NCBI RefSeq assembly: GCF_022919175.1
Contig: NZ_CP095043.1
Location: forward strand, 2,666,001 to 2,730,000
Direction of reading: 5' to 3'
Length of the DNA stretch: 64,000 nt
From: Leucobacter rhizosphaerae
Lineage (GTDB): Bacteria > Actinomycetota > Actinomycetes > Actinomycetales > Microbacteriaceae
How positions within the stretch are numbered: position 1 is the first letter of the stretch; each line of letters begins with the position of its first letter. The notes below the pieces were generated by a model. That model was given only the letters and a program-made list of their open reading frames with translations. It made no database searches and was not told the DNA's origin. This document shows positions 25,836-32,647 of the stretch, one piece after another. Made by a program: the position numbers and the translations under genes.

Positions 25836-26507
25836 TTGGAAGAACAAGACGGGAAAGCGCCGGACGCCTCTCTCGGCCAGCGGGTCGCGTCGTTCCGGGA
25901 GCTCCGCGGCATGAGCCTGCGGGCGCTCGCCGCCGCGGCCGGGGTGAGCTCGAGCTTTCTGAGCCAGCTCGAGAACGGCCACACCAACGCGAGCGTCGCC
26001 TCGCTGCGGAAGGTCGCGGCCGCGCTGGGCGTGACGCCGGCGCAGCTGCTCGACGACTCCTCGGCGCACACCCGCGGCGTGCTCCGGCGCGCCGACCGGC
26101 CGAGCCTGCCGCTCGAGGGCGCCGAGAAGTTTGTGCTCTCCATTCCGCCCATGCGCAACCTCGAAGTGTACGCCGGCCGCTTCGAACCGGGCGGGTCCAC
26201 CGGACCCGAGGCCTACTCCCACGGGCACTCCCAGGAGATCTTCCTGGTGACGTCCGGTGAGGTCCGGTTCGAGCTCGCCGGCGACGCGTACACGATGCGC
26301 GCCGACGACTCCATCGAGTTCCTGAGCTCGGTGCCGCACCGCGTCGTGAACGACTCCGACGCGGCCGCGACCGTGGTCTGGATCAACAGCCCACCCACCC
26401 CCGACGAGATCCCGCACGGCTCGATCCCCGCGAGCATCTCGACGACTCCGAACACCACCACCGCATCGAATACCCCCACCGCATCGCAGAGGAAGGACGC
26501 ATCATGA
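25836..26507 (+). CDS. XRE family regulator with C-terminal cupin domain (PuuR-like)
   Basis: 223 aa from a TTG at 25836 with GGAAGGA upstream. An N-terminal XRE helix-turn-helix (about 14-68, with LAAAAGVSSSFLSQLENG) is joined to a cupin sensor domain (about 115-190, SHGHSQEIFLVTSGEVRFEL). This architecture is that of PuuR and similar repressors of amine catabolism. The last about 30 residues are Thr/Ser/Pro-rich and probably disordered. The stop overlaps the ATG of the FAD oxidase gene by 4 nt, so it probably controls its own operon (26504-29974). Confidence 0.87.
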   Translation: MEEQDGKAPDASLGQRVASFRELRGMSLRALAAAAGVSSSFLSQLENGHTNASVASLRKVAAALGVTPAQLLDDSSAHTRGVLRRADRPSLPLEGAEKFVLSIPPMRNLEVYAGRFEPGGSTGPEAYSHGHSQEIFLVTSGEVRFELAGDAYTMRADDSIEFLSSVPHRVVNDSDAAATVVWINSPPTPDEIPHGSIPASISTTPNTTTASNTPTASQRKDAS

Positions 26508-27874
26508 TCAACGGCCACGTATCACGCTGGTGGGAGGAGATCGGTGCGCCGGATCCCCGCCCGGAACTGCCCGGGAACCTCACCGCGGACGTCGCCATCG
26601 TCGGCGCCGGGTACACGGGGTTGTGGACCGCGTACTATCTCAAGCGCGCGAAGCCCGAGCTCCGCGTCGTGGTGATCGAGCAGCGCCACGTCGGCTACGG
26701 CGCCTCCGGCCGCAACGGCGGGTGGCTCACGAACGCGATCACGGGCGGGCGCGAGCAGTACGTGAAGACCCACGGGCGCGATGCGGCCGAGCGCTTCCAG
26801 CGCGCGATGAACGAGACGGTCGACGAGGTGATCCGCGTCGCCGAAGCCGAAGGGATCGACGCCGACATCAAGCGCGGCGGAGAGTTCAACGTCGCCTACA
26901 CCCCGGCCCAGGAGACCCGCCTTCGTGCGGTCGCCGAGGCGGAGCAGACGTGGAAGTACACCGACGTCGAGCTGCTCGAGGCCGCCGAGGCGCGCGCGAA
27001 GATCAACGTCGCCGATACGCGCGCCGCGATCTGGCACCCGCACTGCGCCCGGATCCAGCCCGCCAAGCTCGCCCGGGGGCTCGCGGATGCCGCCGAGCGC
27101 CTCGGCGTGGAGATCTACGAGCGCACGCGCGCCGTCGAGATCGCCCCGCACCGGGTCAGCACCACGCACGGCACCGTCTCCGCCGAGTACGTGGTGCGGG
27201 CGACGGAGGGGTTCACCGCGAACCTCAAGGGCCTGCACCGGCTCTGGCTGCCCATGAACTCTTCGCTCATCGCCACCGAGCCGCTGTCGGCCGAGGTGTG
27301 GGACGAGCTGCACTGGAGCGAGGGCGAGGTGCTCGGCGACTTCGCGCACGTCTACATGTACGCGCAGCGCACGGCCGACGACCGCATCGCGATCGGTGGT
27401 CGCGGGGTGCCCTACAAGTACGGCTCGCGCACCGACACCGATGGTGAGACCCCCGCGGTCACGGTGGACATCCTGAGCGAGATCCTGCACCGCTTCTTCC
27501 CTGCCACCCGCGGCGCCGCGATCGACCACGTGTGGTCCGGGGTGCTCGGCGTGCCGCGCGACTGGGCGGCCACGGTCGGCCTCGATCCCGCGACCGGCAT
27601 CGCCTGGGGCGGCGGCTACGTCGGCACCGGTGTGACCTCGACGAACCTCGCCGGCCGTACCATCACTGACCTCATCCTCGGCAACCGGACCGAGCTCACC
27701 TCGCTGCCCTGGGTCAACCACCGTGTGCGCAAGTGGGAGCCTGAGCCGCTGCGCTGGGTCGCGACGAAGGGCCTGTACACCGCGTACGGGATGGCGGACC
27801 GCTCCGAGCTCGCGGGCCGGAAGACGACCTCGCCGATCGCGCACGTCGCCGACGTGATCACCGGCCGCCACTGA
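26504..27874 (+). CDS. FAD-dependent oxidoreductase, PuuB-like amine oxidase
   Basis: 456 aa of the DAO (D-amino-acid oxidase-like) superfamily. The dinucleotide-binding motif is VAIVGAGYTGLWTAYYL (about 28-44), followed by Glu in VVIEQRHVGYGASGRNGGW, typical of gamma-glutamylputrescine oxidase-like proteins. It would oxidise an amine with release of an aldehyde, ammonia and H2O2. It is translationally coupled to the XRE-cupin gene. No gamma-glutamylputrescine synthetase or hydrolase gene is present in the window, so the true substrate may be another amine. Confidence 0.85.
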   Translation: MINGHVSRWWEEIGAPDPRPELPGNLTADVAIVGAGYTGLWTAYYLKRAKPELRVVVIEQRHVGYGASGRNGGWLTNAITGGREQYVKTHGRDAAERFQRAMNETVDEVIRVAEAEGIDADIKRGGEFNVAYTPAQETRLRAVAEAEQTWKYTDVELLEAAEARAKINVADTRAAIWHPHCARIQPAKLARGLADAAERLGVEIYERTRAVEIAPHRVSTTHGTVSAEYVVRATEGFTANLKGLHRLWLPMNSSLIATEPLSAEVWDELHWSEGEVLGDFAHVYMYAQRTADDRIAIGGRGVPYKYGSRTDTDGETPAVTVDILSEILHRFFPATRGAAIDHVWSGVLGVPRDWAATVGLDPATGIAWGGGYVGTGVTSTNLAGRTITDLILGNRTELTSLPWVNHRVRKWEPEPLRWVATKGLYTAYGMADRSELAGRKTTSPIAHVADVITGRH

Positions 27875-27890
27875 CCGGCTCCGATCCGGC

Positions 27891-27958
27891 CGGGATCCCG
27901 CACCCGCCGGGATCCCGAACCCGCCGCGATCCCGCACCCGCCGGGATCCCGCCCCGCC
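27891..27958. repeat. tandem repeat, four 17-bp units
   Basis: Four consecutive units close to CGGGATCCCGCACCCGC lie in the gap between the FAD oxidase gene and the cupin gene. Each unit contains the palindrome CGGGATCCCG (one unit reads CGCGATCCCG). The array sits inside an apparent operon, so it could form hairpins in the mRNA. Confidence 0.75.
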
Positions 27959-27978
27959 ACGACCCTCGAGGAGAGATC

Positions 27979-28332
27979 ATGACCACCATCCCCACGCTCG
28001 CCATCCACGGCACCGCAGCGACCGACCTCGGCCCGCACGCTCCGAAGCCCACCTCGATCGAGGGGGCGCAGACGGAGGCCTCGACCTCGGTCTGGGCGAC
28101 CGACCGCATCGACACGGGACTCTGGGAGTGCACGCCCGGCGTCTTCACCGCCGAGCGCAACGGCTACAGCGAAATCTGCACGATCCTCTCGGGACGTGTC
28201 ACGATCGAGGTGGAGGGCGCCGAGCCCGAAGAGTTCGGCCCGGGTGACGTGATGGTCATGCCTTCCGGTTGGCGCGGCACATGGCGGATCCACGAACCGC
28301 TGCGCAAGCACTACACGACGATCAACGACTGA
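27979..28332 (+). CDS. cupin domain protein (DUF861-like)
   Basis: 117 aa single cupin of the DUF861/EutQ-like type; the core reads SEICTILSGRVTIEVEG then GPGDVMVMPSGWRGTWRIHEPLRKHYT. GAGGAGAG precedes the ATG. Small cupins of this class often accompany amine and amino-acid catabolism genes, but I cannot give a reaction. It sits 13 nt before the third amidohydrolase gene. Confidence 0.82.
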   Translation: MTTIPTLAIHGTAATDLGPHAPKPTSIEGAQTEASTSVWATDRIDTGLWECTPGVFTAERNGYSEICTILSGRVTIEVEGAEPEEFGPGDVMVMPSGWRGTWRIHEPLRKHYTTIND

Positions 28333-28345
28333 GAGGGCGGGCAAT

Positions 28346-29974
28346 ATGGCACAGGGAGATCTGCGGACGCAGGGCGGGGATCTCGCGCTGACAGGCGCGC
28401 GACTGCGGACCAACACCTCCGGTGATGCGGACGCCACCGCGATCCTGATCCGAGACGGGGTCATCGCGCTGCTCGGGAGCGACCTCGAGGTCGCGGCCGC
28501 CGCGGCGGAGCACGGGATCCCGGTGCGGGACCTCTCCTGGGCCACCGTCACCCCAGGCCTCTTCGACTCGCACACGCACCCGCACTGGGCGTCCGATCTC
28601 ACGAGCGGGATCGACCTCGGTGGGCTCGAGACGGTCGACGAGATCCGGGCCGCGATCGCCGCGGAGCACGTCCGCCTGCCCGAGGGCGAGTGGGTGCGCG
28701 GATGGAATCTCGAGTACGAGCCCTTCGAGGAGGTCGGGCTGCGGGGGGACGTGCTCGCCGACGCGGCGCCCGGTCGGCCCGTCGTCCTCATCTGCTACGA
28801 CCTGCACACCGCCGTCGCGACGGCCCCGGCGCTCGCCGCGGCGGGGATCTCGGGTGCGCGCGCGTTCGAGGACGCCAGCGAGATCGTGGTCGACGCCGAC
28901 GGCACCCCGACCGGTGAACTCCGCGAGCCCACCGCCTACCAGCTCGTCTTCGACGCGGTGCCCGCGCCGAGCCCCGAGGAGGAGCGGGATCGGCTCCGCG
29001 ACATGTTCCGACGGCTCGCCGCGACCGGCCTCACCGGCGGCGCGATCATGGACGGCAAGGAGCGCACCGTCGAGCTCCTCGCCGAGCTCGAGGCGCGCGG
29101 TGAGCTGGATCACCGCATCACGATGCACCACTGGCACGCGGTCGGCGACGACGACGCAGCCGTCGCGCGGGTGATCGCGAACAAGAATCGCGCGGGGCGC
29201 CTCTGGCGCACGGGTGCGATCAAGCTCTTCAGCGACGGTGTCATCGACACCGGGACCGCGTGGCTGCACACGGTGGACGCGTGCGGCGACGGCCGGGTAT
29301 CGTTCTGGCCGGAGTGGGCGCGCTACGGCGAGGTCGTGCGGGCGTACCACGACGCGGGCATGCTCATCGCGACGCACGCGGTCGGGGACTACGCGGTCAG
29401 CCGCGTGCTGGAGGTCTACGCCACGCTCCCGAAGCGGGAGGGACTGCCGTTCCACTCGATCGAGCACCTCGAGGTGCTCTCCGACGCGGACATCGAGGCG
29501 CTGCGCGGATCCGGCGTGACGGCGTCAATGCAGCCGCTGCACATGCAGTGGCGCACGGCCGACCACAGCGACAACTGGACGGTCCGGCTCGGGGCGGGTC
29601 GCGACGAGACCGGATACCGTGTGCGGAGTGTGCTCGACGCCGGGGTCACGCTGACGCTCGGTTCGGACTGGCCGGTGGCGCAGTACGATCCGCGCCTCGG
29701 CATGGCGTGGGCACGGGGTCGGCACACGCCGGGCGATGCGTCGGCGCACGTCTTCGAGCCGTCGCAGCGACTGACCGCGGAGGAGGCGCTGCTCGCCTAC
29801 ACGCTGTGGCCGGCGCGGGCGCGCGGGCACGAGGATCGTGGCGTGCTGGCCGTGGGTGCCGTGGGCGATCTCACGGTGTGGGGCGCAGACCCGATCGAGG
29901 CGTCCGCCGACGAGCTGCCCGAGGTGCCGATCCGGCTCACTGTGGTCGACGGCCGCATCGTCTTCGAGGGGTAG
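28346..29974 (+). CDS. amidohydrolase family protein (YtcJ-like), paralogue C
   Basis: 542 aa. Metal-site motifs are complete and canonical: HxH in VTPGLFDSHTHPHW (about 67-80), Lys in GAIKLFSDGV, His in IATHAVGDY, His in HSIEHLEV and Asp in LTLGSDWPVAQ. It is a paralogue of the proteins at 19816 and 24180, but with the composition of the surrounding GC-rich genes. It closes the XRE/oxidase/cupin operon and probably supplies or clears an amide form of the oxidised amine. Confidence 0.86.
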   Translation: MAQGDLRTQGGDLALTGARLRTNTSGDADATAILIRDGVIALLGSDLEVAAAAAEHGIPVRDLSWATVTPGLFDSHTHPHWASDLTSGIDLGGLETVDEIRAAIAAEHVRLPEGEWVRGWNLEYEPFEEVGLRGDVLADAAPGRPVVLICYDLHTAVATAPALAAAGISGARAFEDASEIVVDADGTPTGELREPTAYQLVFDAVPAPSPEEERDRLRDMFRRLAATGLTGGAIMDGKERTVELLAELEARGELDHRITMHHWHAVGDDDAAVARVIANKNRAGRLWRTGAIKLFSDGVIDTGTAWLHTVDACGDGRVSFWPEWARYGEVVRAYHDAGMLIATHAVGDYAVSRVLEVYATLPKREGLPFHSIEHLEVLSDADIEALRGSGVTASMQPLHMQWRTADHSDNWTVRLGAGRDETGYRVRSVLDAGVTLTLGSDWPVAQYDPRLGMAWARGRHTPGDASAHVFEPSQRLTAEEALLAYTLWPARARGHEDRGVLAVGAVGDLTVWGADPIEASADELPEVPIRLTVVDGRIVFEG

Positions 29975-30029
29975 GGGGCGGGGCGGGCCTCACCGGGGCC
30001 CGTCCACGCTTCGGCCTACTCTTTCTCTT

Positions 30030-30115
30030 TCGCCGACCTGCCATCATCTCGCCGACCTGCCACCTCTGCCGCGCGAATACGGTGGCAGCTCGGCGAGAGG
30101 GTGGCAGCTCGGCGA
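30030..30115. terminator. nested double inverted repeat between convergent genes
   Basis: Two left arms (TCGCCGACCTGCCA at 30030-30043; CTCGCCGACCTGCCACC at 30048-30064) face two right arms (GGTGGCAGCTCGGCGAG at 30081-30097; GGTGGCAGCTCGGCGA at 30100-30115). The inner pair matches 16 of 17 positions. It lies between the convergent amidohydrolase C and monoamine oxidase genes, so a bidirectional terminator or a REP-like element is likely. Confidence 0.65.
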
Positions 30116-30136
30116 CGCCGACCACGCGCCGCCAAC

Positions 30137-31441
30137 CTACCCCAGCGCGTCGATGATCCGGCGCGACTCCCGCAGGCCGCTCTCGATCGCCCCGTCGATG
30201 AACCCGCCCCACAGGTTCGCGTTGTCCGAGGTCGCGAAGTGCACGGCACCGTGCGGCTCCTGCAGTTCGGCGAGGTCGCGGGTGAGCTGCCCGGGGCGGT
30301 GCGTCATCCACGTGGTGAGCGAGAGCGGATCCGTCATCCAGTCGTGCGCCTCGATCTGGGTGATGGTGATCCCGGGTCGGAACGCGTCGACGGCCGCCTG
30401 CGCGCCGGCGAGGTCGTCGAGGTCGATCCGGGTGTGGTCGGGTCCGAACCCGACGAGGATCGTGTAGTCGTTTCCGTCCGCATCGGTGCAGAAGAAGTCG
30501 GCCTTGAGCACGGAGAGCGGAGCGTCCTGGTTCGCGTAGGCGAAGAAACGGGGCAGGTGCCCCTCGGCGCGCAGCCACACCTTCGTGCCCTGCGACGCCA
30601 CGGTCTCGGCGTTCTGCCGCTGCCACGCCGCGGGCAGGTCGGGGGTGAAACGGATCCCGGCGATCGCGTTCACCGGAAGCGTGCTGACTACCCGGCGGGC
30701 GAGGATCTGCTCGCCGCCGTCGGTCTCGACGACCACCCCGTCCGCGGTCTGCGTGATGGCGGTGACCACCGTGTTGAGTCGGATCTCCCCGGGCACATCG
30801 GCGGCGATGCGGTCGGTGAAGCCGCGCATGCCGTCGACGACCCGGTAGGTCGACGAGGCCTCGTGCATCAGCTGCCAGTGCCCGCCCGTCGCGGCGACCC
30901 AGCGGAGCGCACTCGAGAGGCCGACCTGGTCGAGCGGGGCGTTCACGTGCCCCACCCACACCGATTCGTTCGCGGCGCGGGCTTCGGGATCGAGTCCGAG
31001 CGCGTCGAAGCGGTCCTGGATGCTGAGGTGGTCGAGATCCTGGATCTCACCCACCGTCGGCTCCGGTCCGCGCGGCATCGCGGTGCGCACGTCGTCGATC
31101 ACGAGCTGCTGCCCGTCGTCGATCAGCGCCATGAACTCGCCCAGGGTGCCCTTGCGCGGCGTGCCGTCGGCACCCTGCCAGTAGGCCTCCTCGGCCGCGG
31201 GGCTCCGCACCATCTCACGGTCGTAGCGGCTCATCTCGGCCCAGACGTGGGGTTGCACCCAGTGGATCCAGTTCGCCCCCATCTCGAGGTCGTGCCCGAG
31301 TCGGTGATCGGTCCAGGTGCGGCCGCCGATGCGATCCCGCGCTTCGAGGGTCACCACCTCGAGCCCGGACCTCCCCAGCTCGCGGGAGGTGATCAGTCCG
31401 GCGAAGCCGGCTCCGACGACGACGACATCAACAGACTGCAT
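30137..31441 (-). CDS. flavin monoamine oxidase family protein
   Basis: 434 aa from the ATG at 31441, preceded by AGGAGAG. The N-terminal FAD-binding motif is VVVVGAGFAGLITSREL (about 5-21), then Glu in LEARDRIGGRTW and the segment EMGANWIHW. The C-terminal HFATSDNANLWGGFIDGAI is the second FAD contact of monoamine and putrescine oxidases. It would oxidise a primary amine to an aldehyde in the cytoplasm. The amine cannot be read from sequence; putrescine or a similar diamine fits the context. Confidence 0.88.
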   Translation of the reverse strand: MQSVDVVVVGAGFAGLITSRELGRSGLEVVTLEARDRIGGRTWTDHRLGHDLEMGANWIHWVQPHVWAEMSRYDREMVRSPAAEEAYWQGADGTPRKGTLGEFMALIDDGQQLVIDDVRTAMPRGPEPTVGEIQDLDHLSIQDRFDALGLDPEARAANESVWVGHVNAPLDQVGLSSALRWVAATGGHWQLMHEASSTYRVVDGMRGFTDRIAADVPGEIRLNTVVTAITQTADGVVVETDGGEQILARRVVSTLPVNAIAGIRFTPDLPAAWQRQNAETVASQGTKVWLRAEGHLPRFFAYANQDAPLSVLKADFFCTDADGNDYTILVGFGPDHTRIDLDDLAGAQAAVDAFRPGITITQIEAHDWMTDPLSLTTWMTHRPGQLTRDLAELQEPHGAVHFATSDNANLWGGFIDGAIESGLRESRRIIDALG

Positions 31442-31628
31442 GGCTCTCTCCTGGGACGCGGGGTACGTGGCGGCGGCGCGCGGCGACCGCTTCCTGCGCC
31501 AGCCTAGCCCCGCGGGCGGCCCCGCGAGAGTAGACGATCCCACTCACTTTCGGGGCGGCATCGTATGAAGTTATGACCCGGTGCGCGGGTGGGTGCCGGA
31601 GGGGGAGACCCATCGGCGCCGCAGCGGG

Positions 31629-32432
31629 TTACAGCCGGCCGACGATGCGGCGCAGGAGCTCCGCGAGCTCGGGCTCGGCGGCCCGCCCGGCCTCGAGCAC
31701 CTCGGCGTGATCCAGCGGGTCGCCCATTCCCGCGGCGGGGTTCGTGATGAGCGAGAGACCGAGAATCTCCATGCCGGCCGCGCGGGCCGCGATGGCCTCG
31801 AGCGCGGTTGACATGCCCACGATCTGGCCGCCGATGGTGCGCAGGTAGTGGATCTCCGCGGGGGTCTCGTAGTGCGGGCCGGGGAGCTGCACGTAGACGC
31901 CCTCCTGCAGCGACGGCTCGGCCTCGCGGGCGAGATCGCGGAGCCGCGACGCGTAGAGGTCGGTGAGGTCCACGAAGTTCGCACCCTCGATCGGGGAGGC
32001 GGCGGTGAGGTTGAGGTGATCGCTGATGAGCACGGCCTCGCCGGCGCGGAACGCGGGATCGACGCCGCCGGCGCCATTCGTGAGGATCATGAGCTCGGCA
32101 CCCGCCGCGGCCGCGGTGCGCACCCCGTGCACGACCGCGCGCACGCCGCGGCCCTCGTAGAAGTGGGTGCGGGCGCCGATGATGAGGGCGTGCTTGCCGC
32201 TCGCGAGCCGGATCGAGCGCAGCGTGCCGGAGTGCCCGGGCACGCCCGACACGTGGAAGCCCGGCACCTGCTCGGCCGGGACCGCGGCGACGGTCTCACC
32301 GATCACGTCGGCGGCCTTGCCCCAGCCGCTGCCCAGGGTGAGGGCGATGTCATGGCGTTCGACGCCCGTCAGCTCGGCGAGGGTGTCGGCTGCGCGCTGC
32401 GCGAGGGCTGCGGGATCGTGCGATTCAGTCAT
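31629..32432 (-). CDS. purine nucleoside phosphorylase
   Basis: 267 aa of the trimeric purine nucleoside/methylthioadenosine phosphorylase family: phosphorolysis of purine (deoxy)nucleosides. Key segments are LTLGSGWGK, GVPGHSGTLRSIRL, ARTHFYEGRG, LTNGAGGVDP, QLPGPHYETPAEI and VGMSTALEAIAAR, all typical. There is no ribosome-binding site; TAGACT (minus strand, 32444-32439) ends 6 nt before the ATG, suggesting a leaderless transcript. Whether it also handles polyamine-derived methylthioadenosine is open. Confidence 0.92.
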   Translation of the reverse strand: MTESHDPAALAQRAADTLAELTGVERHDIALTLGSGWGKAADVIGETVAAVPAEQVPGFHVSGVPGHSGTLRSIRLASGKHALIIGARTHFYEGRGVRAVVHGVRTAAAAGAELMILTNGAGGVDPAFRAGEAVLISDHLNLTAASPIEGANFVDLTDLYASRLRDLAREAEPSLQEGVYVQLPGPHYETPAEIHYLRTIGGQIVGMSTALEAIAARAAGMEILGLSLITNPAAGMGDPLDHAEVLEAGRAAEPELAELLRRIVGRL

Positions 32433-32512
32433 GCGACAAGTCTAGGCTTCGGTCGGGCCCCCCGGCGGCGCTGCGCGTGCCGGCAGTTCACTCACTGCTG
32501 GCCGGTCAATCC

Positions 32513-32580
32513 CTGCGGAGATGTCACGCATTCCTGAGGCATTCCAGCCGGCCGGACCTGCATATCTGACATCTCCGCAG
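32513..32580. repeat. perfect 14-bp inverted repeat with 40-bp centre
   Basis: CTGCGGAGATGTCA (32513-32526) and TGACATCTCCGCAG (32567-32580) are exactly complementary. They lie in the 215-bp gap between the decarboxylase and the phosphorylase genes, both leftward. The rest of the gap (32583-32643) is a low-complexity run built on GCAAGC/CCCCAG units. It may be a terminator-like hairpin or an intergenic repeat element. Confidence 0.65.
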
Positions 32581-32647
32581 CGATTGGCGTAAGCGCAAGC
32601 GCAAGCCCCAGCGCAAGCCCCAGCCCAGGCCCCAGCGCGCAGGCCAT

